Source of the DNA: Bacillota bacterium
Lineage (GTDB): Bacteria > Bacillota > DSM-12270 > Thermacetogeniales > Thermacetogeniaceae
Length of the DNA: 8,316 nt
NCBI GenBank assembly: GCA_030627585.1
Contig: DAOURU010000036.1
Coordinates: forward strand, 1-8,316
Direction of reading: 5' to 3'
Shown one piece after another: positions 1 through 7,045 of the stretch. The notes under the pieces are model-generated. The model was not told the DNA's origin. It saw nothing but the letters and a program-made list of their open reading frames with translations, and searched no databases. How positions within the stretch are numbered: position 1 is the stretch's first letter; each line of letters opens with the position of its first letter. Both the position numbers and the translations under genes were made by a program.

Positions 1-1
1 C

Positions 2-169
2 GAAAAATGCGGCACCTATCTCAAGACAGTTGACATCACAAAGTTGAAGCGAAAGCCATTTCTTTTCTTTGAGCATTTAACAACACCCCATCTCGACATT
101 CTCGCGCAAAAATCAGGTTACTTTCCTCCGCGCAATCTGATTTCTGCCCTAATTTTATCGCACCTGTAA
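2..169 (+). CDS. fdhE: Formate dehydrogenase accessory protein FdhE-like, C-terminal fragment (5' end outside window)
   Basis: An open frame runs from the window edge through 55 codons to TAA at 167-169. It begins EKCGTYLKTVDITKL and continues to a segment HLDILAQKSGYFP. FdhE proteins end in this style: the last Cys of a CxxC knuckle, a YLKT(I/V)D stretch, then HLDxLAxxxGY, as I recall the family. FdhE is a cytoplasmic iron-binding maturation factor needed for activity of Tat-exported formate dehydrogenases of the FDH-N/FDH-O type. The gene that starts 18 bases downstream is exactly such an enzyme, which strengthens the assignment. Only the last 55 residues are visible, so the metal-binding core cannot be checked. 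The identification rests on short C-terminal similarity plus context. Confidence 0.68.
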   Translation, partial: EKCGTYLKTVDITKLKRKPFLFFEHLTTPHLDILAQKSGYFPPRNLISALILSHL

Positions 170-177
170 ATTTAGTT

Positions 178-185
178 AGGAGGTG
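178..185 (+). promoter_or_regulatory. Ribosome binding site of the formate dehydrogenase alpha subunit gene
   Basis: AGGAGGTG is a near-perfect anti-16S match in the 18-base gap after the fdhE stop. It serves a TTG start. Two in-frame TTG codons are possible: 188 (4 bases after AGGAGG) and 194 (10 bases after). Neither spacing is ideal and no ATG or GTG lies between them and the Tat motif, so the start is a TTG in either case. Confidence 0.75.
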
Positions 186-187
186 TA

Positions 188-3100
188 TTGGTTTTGGGTT
201 TTAAGATAAGCCGGCGGACCTTTTTAAAGCTTTCAGGCACAGCCGGTCTTGTTGGATCGTTCTACCTGATTTTTGGGTACGATCCTCAGGAAAGCCTGGC
301 GGCTATTTGCAATGAACCGTCTTCTCTTGTTTGGGGAAAAGAAATTCCAACAATTTGCTGTTACTGTTCTGTTGGCTGCGGCGCCCTTTGCCTCGTAGAA
401 AATGACGAAGTCGTCGGTATTGTCGGCGACCCCGACCACCCGATCAGCGAAGGGACTCTTTGCAGTAAAGGCGCATCCTTATTGAACCTGCGCAACATTT
501 ACGACCGGGACATCGGAAAGCGCACCCTGAACCCGAAACGGATGACGAAGGTCCTTTACCGCCCCCCTTACAGCAGAAACTGGCAGGTTGTAAGCTGGGA
601 TTGGGCCTTTAGAGAAATCGCAAAACGAGTCAAGTCCACCCGGGATGCGACCTTTGAGAAAACAGATGACAAAGAGGTTACCGTAAACAGGACAAAAGCA
701 ATTGCCCACTTTGGCTCTGCTGCTTTAGACAACGAAGAAAACTACGTCTTACACAAAATGCAGCGCGCGCTCGGTGTAATTAACATGGACCACCACGCCC
801 GCCTCTGACACTCCTCGACCGTTGCCGGTCTTGGCAACTCGTTCGGTCGTGGAGCAATGACGAACCACTGGATTGATTATCAAAACTCCGATGTCATCAT
901 GTGCATTGGACTGAATATGGCGGAAAATCACCCAATTTCCATGAAATGGGTAAACCGCGCCCGGGACAAGGGTGCCAAATTTATCGTAGTAGACCCGCGC
1001 TTTACCCGGACTGCGGCTCTTGCAGACATATATGCTCCTATCAGGCCCGGGACAGATATAGCCTTTATTGGCGGAATCATTAACTACATCCTGGAAAACA
1101 AGCTTTACCACGAAAAATACGTCAAGCACTACACCAATGCCTCCTATCTCGTTCACCCGGATTACAAATTTAATGACGGCCTCTTCTCCGGTTGGAATGG
1201 TACCAAGTACGACAAGAACACCTGGGCCTACCAACAAAATGCTGAAGGCAATGTCCTTAAAGACGAGACCCTTAAAGACGAGAACTGTGTATTCCAACTG
1301 CTCAAGAAACACTACGCCCGGTATACACCTGAAAAGGTATCAGAGATTACCGGCTGCCCTGTAAACACTTTCCTCGAAATAGCCAAAATTTTTGCTGCTA
1401 CCGGAAAACCAGGCAAAGCCGGCAACATTTGCTATGCGATGGGTATTACCCAGCATACCTACGGTTCCCAGAACTGCCGGATCCTGTGCATGCTTCAGCT
1501 TCTCCTGGGGAACATCGGGATTGCCGGCGGCGGCGTGAACGCCCAACGAGGTGAATCAAATGTTCAAGGTTCAACGGACCTGGCGATGCTTTACCATATT
1601 CTTCCCGGCTATTTGGCTACTCCCCAAGCAGCCGACCATCCTACTTTAAAAGATTATCTGGAGAAGAAATCACCAAAAACAGGCTACTGGTCGAATACGC
1701 CCAAGTTCATGAACAGCCTGCTGAAAGCCTGGTGGACTAAATCCGCTAAGAAAGAAAACGATTTCTGCTACGATTACCTGCCCAAGCTCGACGGAAAGAA
1801 TCACTCTCACATAGCTATTTTAGAAGCAGTCCACAGCGGTGAAATAAAAGGGATATTTGCGTGGGGTCAAAACTTTGCGGTTGGCGGCCCGAAAGCCGAA
1901 TGGGAACGCGAAGCCCTCGGGAAGCTCGACTGGCTGGTAGTCGTCGATATGTTCGAAACCGAAACCTCAGTCTTCTGGAAGCGTCCTGGTGTAGATCCGA
2001 CTACCATCGGCACGGAAGTTTTCTTGCTGCCTGCCGCAGGATCTTACGAAAAAGAGGGAAGCATCGCCAACAGCGGGCGCTGGATCCAGTGGCGCTATCA
2101 AGCAGCCAAGCCTCCGGGGGAAGCAAAATCCGACCTCTGGATTGCAGACAGGCTCTTCCGGGCAATTAGATCCGAATACGAAAAGGGTGGAGTCTTCCCG
2201 AATCCGATCCTGGAGCTTGACTGGGATTACGGCGGCGGCGAAGAGCCCGACATCGTGAAAGTAGCAGTCGAAATGAACGGTTATACCGTTGCGGACGGTC
2301 AGCCTGTCCTCAACTTTACAAAACTCGAAGCAGACGGAAGCACTGCCTGCGGGTGCTGGATTTACTCAGGCTACTACAACGATTACGCCGATCCCCCGGC
2401 GAAACGCCGTGATAACAGCGATCAGACAGGAATCGGACTCTTTCCGAACTGGTCCTTCGCCTGGCCGCTGAACAGGCGCATTATTTACAATCGCTGCGCT
2501 GCCGATCCCAACGGAAGGCCCTGGAATAACGAAGCCTGGCTTGTAAAATGGACTGGTTCCAAATGGCTTACAAGAGATGTGCCTGACTTTAAAGCAGGCA
2601 CCAACCCGCCTCGAAATACGGCAAACAGTCCTTTCATCATGCTGCCCGAGCTCCAAGCACGGCTTTTCGCATCAGGTATGGCAGAGGGGCCCTTCCCCGA
2701 ACATTACGAGCCGATGGAAAGCCCTGTAAAAAACATTTTGAGCTCCCAGCAAACAAACCCGTGTCTTGTGAAATGGGGCTCCGATTTCGCTTCAGTTGGT
2801 TCCGAGGAATATCCTTACATCGGTACCACCTACAGGGTGTGTGAACATTGGCAGAGCGGGATCATGACCCGCAGTTCCCCATGGTTGTGTGAATTAATGC
2901 CGAATATGTTTGCAGAAATCAGCTCCAAACTGGCTGCAGAAAAAGGGATCGCCAACGGAGACCTGGTTGAAATAAAAACACCGCGCCACACGATCAAAGC
3001 AATTGCCTGTGTCACGAACCGGTTGCAGCCCTTCTCGCTCAATGGGAAATCGGTCGAAGTGATTGGCCTGCCCTGGCATTGGGGCTACCAGGGGTACGCG

Positions 3101-3202
3101 CGGGGAGATTCCGCAAACCTGTTAACGGCACACGTTGGTGATGCCAATACTTCAATCCCCGAGTACAAAGCATTTTTGTGCAGTATAAGGAGGGCAGGGT
3201 AA
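188..3202 (+). CDS. fdnG: Selenocysteine-containing formate dehydrogenase, catalytic alpha subunit (FDH-N type, Tat-exported)
   Basis: This is the molybdenum/tungsten bis-MGD subunit that oxidises formate to CO2 (or the reverse). One frame of 1004 residues is interrupted only by TGA at 806-808, read as Sec207; E. coli FdnG is 1015 residues with Sec196. The N-terminus carries a Tat motif, SRRTFLK at residues 8-14, followed by a hydrophobic stretch to about residue 39. The [4Fe-4S] ligands are C57-x2-C60-x3-C64-x27-C92, and Lys94 is the likely electron-relay lysine. Sec207 is followed by the conserved active-site His208. The conserved family blocks GRGAMTNHW, DPRFTRTAA, LLLGNIGIAGGGVNA, GSIANSGRW, MAEGPFPEHYEP and YPYIGTTYR follow in order, ending in the C-terminal MGD-binding domain. 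The start is TTG at 188, or possibly 194. The stop abuts the ATG of the beta-subunit gene. An extra Cys58 sits beside the first cluster ligand. Confidence 0.96.
809..854 (+). promoter_or_regulatory. Bacterial SECIS element directing selenocysteine insertion at UGA 806-808
   Basis: The bases right after the UGA fold into a long hairpin. The upper stem GTTGCC (821-826) pairs perfectly with GGCAAC (833-838) around the loop GGTCTT (827-832). Below it, CGACC (816-820) pairs with GGTCG (845-849) across a 6-base 3' bulge (839-844), and CTCC (811-814) pairs with GGAG (851-854). The upper stem starts 12 bases after the UGA. A GGUCU apical loop about 11 bases from the UGA is what E. coli SelB recognises in fdhF and fdnG mRNA. 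This supports recoding rather than a nonsense mutation. Confidence 0.93.
1255..1284 (+). repeat. In-frame 15-bp tandem repeat inside the formate dehydrogenase alpha gene
   Basis: CCTTAAAGACGAGAC (1255-1269) is repeated as CCTTAAAGACGAGAA (1270-1284), with one mismatch at the final base. It encodes LKDET-LKDEN at about residues 357-366. The E. coli homologue, as I recall it, has a segment of equal length here (reading roughly KRDETLTHPRC). So the repeat has not visibly lengthened the protein. Confidence 0.8.
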
Positions 3203-3889
3203 ATGAAAAACACAGTCTTAATTGATACCTCCAGGTGTACGGGCTGTCGAGGTTGTCAGGTCGCGTGCAAGAACTGGAATCAACTCCCTGCAGAATTAAC
3301 CCAGTTTACAGGAAGCTATGAGAATCCCCCTGCCCTTCTGCCCTATACTTGGTGCCGGGTATCGTTTAATGAAGTTGTGGAAAGAAATAGTGTCAAGTTT
3401 TATTTTGCAAAACTTCAGTGTATGCATTGCAAAGAACCTGTCTGTATGGAGGTCTGTCCGCATCAAGCCATCTTCCGGACAGAGCTTGGTACAATTGCGC
3501 GCAAATGGCACGCTTGTCAAGGCTGCCGGACCTGCGAGTTTCTCTGTCCGTATCAAGTGCCCAAAGTTGGGAGCCGGGCCAACAAGATGTTCAAGTGTAC
3601 TCTGTGCTCTGACAGAATCGCAAAAGGACTGGAGCCCGCTTGCGTAGCCGCTTGCCCAACGGGGGCCTTGAATTTCGGCACCGAGGGAGAAATGCGTGCC
3701 CTGGCCGAGCAGCGGATAAAAGAATTGAAGGCAGCCGGAGTTAATCACGCACAAATTTACGGGCAGGGGAACCGGGTTCTTTATGTGCTGAAAACAGCAC
3801 CTGCAAATTATAAAATCAAACAACAACCCCTGTTGAGCCCGGATGTTTATGCTCCGATTGGCGTTCTTATAAGAAACTGCGGGAGTTAA
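3203..3889 (+). CDS. fdhB: Formate dehydrogenase iron-sulfur (beta) subunit, four [4Fe-4S] clusters, no membrane anchor
   Basis: This electron-transfer partner of the catalytic subunit has 228 residues. Sixteen cysteines form four ferredoxin-type clusters: C12-x2-C15-x2-C18-x3-C22; C73-x2-C76-x4-C81-x3-C85; C105-x2-C108-x2-C111-x3-C115; and C132-x2-C135-x11-C147-x3-C151. This is the FdnH/HybA/DmsB dicluster-pair fold. E. coli FdnH is about 294 residues with a C-terminal transmembrane helix. This protein stops earlier with a polar tail and no such helix, resembling the soluble beta subunits of periplasmic Desulfovibrio-type FdhAB. It has no signal peptide, so it would be carried through the Tat system bound to the alpha subunit (known for this family; inferred here). 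The start ATG directly follows the TAA of the alpha gene, with AAGGAGG at 3187-3193, nine bases upstream. Confidence 0.93.
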   Translation: MKNTVLIDTSRCTGCRGCQVACKNWNQLPAELTQFTGSYENPPALLPYTWCRVSFNEVVERNSVKFYFAKLQCMHCKEPVCMEVCPHQAIFRTELGTIARKWHACQGCRTCEFLCPYQVPKVGSRANKMFKCTLCSDRIAKGLEPACVAACPTGALNFGTEGEMRALAEQRIKELKAAGVNHAQIYGQGNRVLYVLKTAPANYKIKQQPLLSPDVYAPIGVLIRNCGS

Positions 3890-3908
3890 GTGGTTCTGAG
3901 GTGAGATT

Positions 3909-4352
3909 TTGGATAACGAAAAATTAATGACAAGGGCCGAGTTTTTTTCCTGGCTGAAATCAAAAACAAATCTCCGGTCGCTTGCTTCAGCATACGGGAG
4001 CTTTCTGGCCTTAGCTGACGAAGCCAAGGAAACAATCGGGGGCTTTATTGAGGAAGAAAAATGGACACCGGTCTGCAGGTACGAAGAGCTCGGAAAGCGA
4101 CCCCGCGTAGTTTTCAGTTCCGGTCATCCTGTATATATTTACAAAAATGGTGAAGAGGTCATGGCACATCACGCAGAATGCCCGGAGGATAACAATTTTC
4201 TCCAGTGGTCAGATGCGGAAAACAGTTTTTACTGCCCTCTCTGTGATGCAACCTTTAATTGTAAGGGTAAAAACGAAACCGAGGGCAAGCCACTGGTGGA
4301 ATGGCCCTGTCGAATTGAAAAAGAGGTCGTTTATCTCAAAGTACAAAAGTAA
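3909..4352 (+). CDS. Small Rieske-like protein with altered metal ligands (147 aa)
   Basis: The fold is suggested by VMAHHAECP (residues 84-92) and FYCPLCDATFNCKGK (107-121), which align with the two Rieske boxes (CTHLGC and CPCHGS). In box 1 the first Cys is Ala86, while His88 and the later Cys91 remain. In box 2 the ligand His is Cys112, giving C109-x2-C112. The boxes are also 3-5 residues further apart than usual (H88-x20-C109). Possible ligands are therefore His88, Cys91, Cys109 and Cys112; His87, Cys56, Cys118 and Cys134 are further candidates. No transmembrane helix is seen. The N-terminus MTRAEFFSWL resembles a Tat signal with one Arg lost. The start is TTG at 3909, with GAGGTG at 3898-3903 five bases upstream; ATG at 3927 is the alternative. 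Its place between the formate dehydrogenase and hydrogenase genes suggests an electron-transfer or assembly role, but that is inference. Confidence 0.8.
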   Translation: MDNEKLMTRAEFFSWLKSKTNLRSLASAYGSFLALADEAKETIGGFIEEEKWTPVCRYEELGKRPRVVFSSGHPVYIYKNGEEVMAHHAECPEDNNFLQWSDAENSFYCPLCDATFNCKGKNETEGKPLVEWPCRIEKEVVYLKVQK

Positions 4353-4361
4353 AAAAGCCAT

Positions 4362-4366
4362 GGAGG
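4362..4366 (+). promoter_or_regulatory. Ribosome binding site that sets the hydrogenase small subunit start
   Basis: GGAGG lies 8 bases before ATG 4375. The frame is open far upstream and another ATG exists at 4360, but that one overlaps this site and has no comparable site of its own. The 4375 start also leaves a normal-length Tat leader. Confidence 0.8.
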
Positions 4367-4374
4367 TGTTACAA

Positions 4375-5310
4375 ATGGAGCTTGGAGATGTTCTGAAGGC
4401 GCGCATGATTACACGCCGTGATTTCATTAAGATGGTCACGACTGCGGCAGCGGCCCTTGGTTTAGCTGAACTGTTGCCCGGTGATTTTGCTCAAGCAGCC
4501 GCAAAACCCCCGGTTGTATGGCTCCACGGGCAGGAATGCACCGGTTGTAGCGAATCAGTGCTCTCCGGTTTCGCCGGTCCCTGCTGGGACCAGCCCAACC
4601 CGGTAGATGTTGTTTTGGATGTAGTAGAAATCAAGTATCATGAAACAGTCATGGCCGCTTCCGGCAAGCCGGCGGAACACGCTCTGGAAGAAGCCATCAA
4701 GGAAGGCGGATATGTACTGGTTGTAGAGGGTTCGATTCCTGCTGCCGATAAACGCTACCTTTATGTAGGAGGCAAACCGCTCGAGGCGACTTTTGTCGAT
4801 GCTGCCAAAAATGCTGCGGCAATTCTCGCGGTTGGAGCGTGTGCTGCATACGGCGGTATTAACAGGCCCACCCCGTCCCAGGGGCGCGGTGTTGACTACT
4901 TCCTGCAAAAATATCAAATCAATAAACCTCTCATTAACCTGCCCGGCTGCCCGGTGAGGCCGGAATGGTTCTTGGGAACTGTAATTCATTACCTGACCAA
5001 GGGTGTACCGCAGCTAGACCGGTTCAAGAGACCTCTTATGTACTTTGGAAAAACCGTACACTCGGAATGCCCGCGTCAGCATCACTATGATGAAGGAAGA
5101 TTTCTGCTCGACTGGAACGATCCAAAACAGATCGATTACTGCCTGTTCTACAAAGGATGCAAAGGATATGTCACTTTTTCTGATTGCCCCAACCTGCTCT
5201 GGAATGACGGTGCCAACTGGTGCATTGGCGTCAATGCTCCTTGTTCCGGGTGTACCGAACCTTCTTTCTACCCCGGTTTAAGTCCGCTTTTTAAGATACG
5301 GGAAGACTAG
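4375..5310 (+). CDS. [NiFe] hydrogenase small subunit, group 1 type, Tat-exported, no C-terminal membrane anchor
   Basis: This is the electron-relay subunit of an uptake-type hydrogenase, 311 residues long. The Tat motif TRRDFIK at residues 13-19 is followed by an Ala/Leu-rich core and a likely cleavage region near AQAAAK (39-44). The proximal cluster ligands are C55-x2-C58, C156 and C192 (PGCP). The distal cluster uses H229, C232, C256 and C262. The medial cluster uses C271, C290 and C293, and C283 stands in NWC where [3Fe-4S] enzymes have NWP, so this cluster is probably [4Fe-4S]. The proximal motif is ECTGC, not the ECTCC of oxygen-tolerant enzymes. The protein ends at FKIRED soon after the last ligand. 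It therefore lacks the C-terminal helix that anchors HyaA-type subunits to cytochrome b, like the soluble periplasmic Desulfovibrio enzymes. The gene lies 22 bases after the Rieske-like gene. Confidence 0.94.
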   Translation: MELGDVLKARMITRRDFIKMVTTAAAALGLAELLPGDFAQAAAKPPVVWLHGQECTGCSESVLSGFAGPCWDQPNPVDVVLDVVEIKYHETVMAASGKPAEHALEEAIKEGGYVLVVEGSIPAADKRYLYVGGKPLEATFVDAAKNAAAILAVGACAAYGGINRPTPSQGRGVDYFLQKYQINKPLINLPGCPVRPEWFLGTVIHYLTKGVPQLDRFKRPLMYFGKTVHSECPRQHHYDEGRFLLDWNDPKQIDYCLFYKGCKGYVTFSDCPNLLWNDGANWCIGVNAPCSGCTEPSFYPGLSPLFKIRED

Positions 5311-5348
5311 GAGATTAATGTGCTTCACGAAAGGAGGAAAACTGGTCT

Positions 5349-6923
5349 ATGGCCAAGATCGTCGTCGACCCCATTACAAGAATTGAGGGCCATTTAGGAA
5401 TTGAAGCCGAGGTAACAAATGGGAAGATCGTTAATGTCTGGGCTCGTTCTACAATGGCCAGGGGTCTGGAAAAGATGCTGGTAGGGAAAGACCCGCGCGA
5501 TGCGGTCTATGTTACGGAACGCGTTTGTGGTGTCTGTATAGGTTCTCACGGCTGGGCGTCCTCGCTGGCCGTAGAAGGGGCACAGGGAACACAGAATTTG
5601 CCGGAGCTTGCCCGGCTGATGCGGAACCTCATTGTGGGTGCCGCCTGGTTGCATGATAAACCGCTCCATTTTTACCATCTTTCCGCGCTCGATTACCTTG
5701 ATGTCGCCGTCCTGACAAACTACAATGGCTCCAACCCGTATCTTTCAAAGGTTAAACAACTAATTCTTGATCAGCAGGCAGGCCCGCTTCTGCCCCGTTA
5801 CGAACCCGACGAGTTCACAGTGCGAGACCTTGATCTTGTCGCCCACTGTGTTGAAAGTTATGTGAAGGCCCTCCAAATGCAGGCAAAAGCGAAGAAAATG
5901 TCGGCCTTTTTCTCCGGAAAACAACCTCACCAGTCGAGCATTTTACCCGGCGGTGTCACCTATTTACCCGACTCCTATAAAATCATAAACTTCCGGTACC
6001 TGCTCGACGAAGTGTCCGCATTTATCGAAAATACCTATGTTGCAGATGTTGTTGCGCTCGGGACAGGGCCCTTACTGAAACTTGCCACCTCCGGCGTGGG
6101 AGTAGGTTACCAGAACTACCTCTCCTTCGGGGGCTTCCCCGAGGACGGCACTAACCTGAACTTCCTGCTCCCGGCAGGCGCAATCGTCGGCGGAGAGCTC
6201 GACAACAGCAGCACTAACCCGGCAAATATCGAAAAAAATATCAGTGAAGATGTAAAATTCGGATGGTATGACCCCAACGACGGCGGGCACCCGTATAACG
6301 GAAAACAGAACTTCCAGCTTGACAAAAAGGGTGCATACACCTACTCTAAGGCCCCGCGTTACAAGGGAGAACCAATGGAGGTGGGGCCCCTCGCCCGGAT
6401 GATGGTTGCAATTAACCGGGATGTAAAACATAAAGCCGCGGCTACTTTGAAAGACCTTGTGGCAAAAGGTGTAAAACCAGGCGCCGCAGCCCGGCATGCG
6501 GCACGCGCCCTGGAAGCGTTAATGGTGCGTGACGCCATGTACAGGTGGCTCGACGATCTGGAAGAGCGGATTGCACAGGGTCAACGAACAATCCACGATA
6601 CGGCGCACTGGGATCCGCCAGCATCAGGAAGCGGCTATGGGTTAATCGAAGCGCCGCGCGGCGCCTTGGGTCACTGGTGTAAAATCAACAACAAAGTGCT
6701 GGAAAACTACGCGATGGTGGTTCCGACTACGTGGAACGTCTCGCCGCGTGATGCGCAAGGAAAAGTGGGACCGATTGAACGTGCACTTATGGGTTGCCCA
6801 ATTCCGGACCTGGAAAATCCCATCAACGTCGTCCGTATCGTGCACTCATTTGACCCCTGTATCGCTTGTGCCGTACACCTCATCCATCCAGAGACAAACA
6901 GAACCATCCGGGTTGAAATTTAA
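5349..6923 (+). CDS. [NiFe] hydrogenase large (catalytic) subunit, group 1 type
   Basis: This subunit carries the Ni-Fe(CN)2CO site that splits or makes H2, in a 524-residue precursor. The N-terminus has DPITRIEGH (residues 7-15; Glu13 is the likely proton-relay residue). Nickel ligands are C60 and C63 in ERVCGVCIGSH (L1 motif) and C504 and C507 in DPCIACAVH (L2 motif). All four are Cys codons, so it is not a selenocysteine ([NiFeSe]) enzyme. The 14 residues after His510 are the expected C-terminal peptide that a HyaD/HybD-type endopeptidase removes after nickel insertion; no such protease is in this window. It has no signal peptide and would be exported bound to the small subunit. The start is ATG 5349, with AAGGAGG at 5331-5337, 11 bases upstream, a slightly long spacing. 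The gene is last in the operon, with a terminator just beyond it. Confidence 0.96.
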   Translation: MAKIVVDPITRIEGHLGIEAEVTNGKIVNVWARSTMARGLEKMLVGKDPRDAVYVTERVCGVCIGSHGWASSLAVEGAQGTQNLPELARLMRNLIVGAAWLHDKPLHFYHLSALDYLDVAVLTNYNGSNPYLSKVKQLILDQQAGPLLPRYEPDEFTVRDLDLVAHCVESYVKALQMQAKAKKMSAFFSGKQPHQSSILPGGVTYLPDSYKIINFRYLLDEVSAFIENTYVADVVALGTGPLLKLATSGVGVGYQNYLSFGGFPEDGTNLNFLLPAGAIVGGELDNSSTNPANIEKNISEDVKFGWYDPNDGGHPYNGKQNFQLDKKGAYTYSKAPRYKGEPMEVGPLARMMVAINRDVKHKAAATLKDLVAKGVKPGAAARHAARALEALMVRDAMYRWLDDLEERIAQGQRTIHDTAHWDPPASGSGYGLIEAPRGALGHWCKINNKVLENYAMVVPTTWNVSPRDAQGKVGPIERALMGCPIPDLENPINVVRIVHSFDPCIACAVHLIHPETNRTIRVEI

Positions 6924-6943
6924 TCCTCATTAAACTCAACCCC

Positions 6944-6975
6944 GGGCGGGAGCACACTGCTCCCGCCCATTTTTT
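6944..6975 (+). terminator. Intrinsic terminator of the formate dehydrogenase-hydrogenase operon
   Basis: GGGCGGGAGCA (6944-6954) pairs with TGCTCCCGCCC (6958-6968): 11 perfect base pairs around the loop CAC, followed by A and six T (6970-6975). It starts 20 bases after the large-subunit stop. Read on the minus strand the hairpin is not followed by a T run, so it is a clear terminator only for the + strand operon. Confidence 0.93.
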
Positions 6976-7045
6976 ATGGATGCCCGTCCCGCGATGGCGC
7001 TCTTTGCAAGTCCCGGCAGGGGAATTTACCCTTTCTTCTTTCCAA

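Noticed and set aside
30..58. TTGACA at 30-35 as a sigma-70 promoter for the formate dehydrogenase gene
   Set aside because: No acceptable -10 hexamer occurs at 16-18 bases spacing, and the region is coding (end of fdhE-like gene).
749..1312. 187-residue minus-strand ORF
   Set aside because: It is a shadow of the conserved formate dehydrogenase coding region and covers the SECIS.
857..3202. Separate 781-residue gene starting at ATG 857, making the formate dehydrogenase a split or pseudogene
   Set aside because: The frame is the same as 188-808, the single TGA sits at the known Sec site, and a SECIS hairpin follows. The ATG at 857 is an internal Met in GRGAMTNHW.
3296..4027. 243-residue minus-strand ORF
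   Set aside because: It lies antisense to the four-cluster iron-sulfur gene and the start of the Rieske-like gene, both strongly supported. Its translation resembles no family I recognise.
4233..4244. c-type heme site in the Rieske-like protein (CPLC)
   Set aside because: CPLC is followed by Asp, not His, so there is no CxxCH heme motif.
4147..4374. Extended N-terminus of the hydrogenase small subunit, starting at 4147 (or 4360)
   Set aside because: It would overlap the whole C-terminal half of the Rieske-like gene. The GGAGG at 4362-4366 points to ATG 4375, which also gives a normal Tat leader.
4531..4560. Oxygen-tolerant hydrogenase with a six-Cys proximal cluster
   Set aside because: The proximal motif is ECTGC, without the additional Cys of the ECTCC type, so no [4Fe-3S] cluster is expected.
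5318..5386. 22-codon ORF (starts MCFTKGG) with its own AGGAG, overlapping the hydrogenase large-subunit start
   Set aside because: The ribosome site is only 4 bases from the ATG, the ORF overlaps the real gene's start in another frame, and the peptide shows no recognisable feature. It could affect coupling, but there is no support beyond position.
6852..6881. [NiFeSe] hydrogenase (Sec in the L2 motif)
   Set aside because: The L2 motif codons are TGT and TGT (Cys504, Cys507) and no in-frame TGA occurs, so the large subunit uses cysteine.
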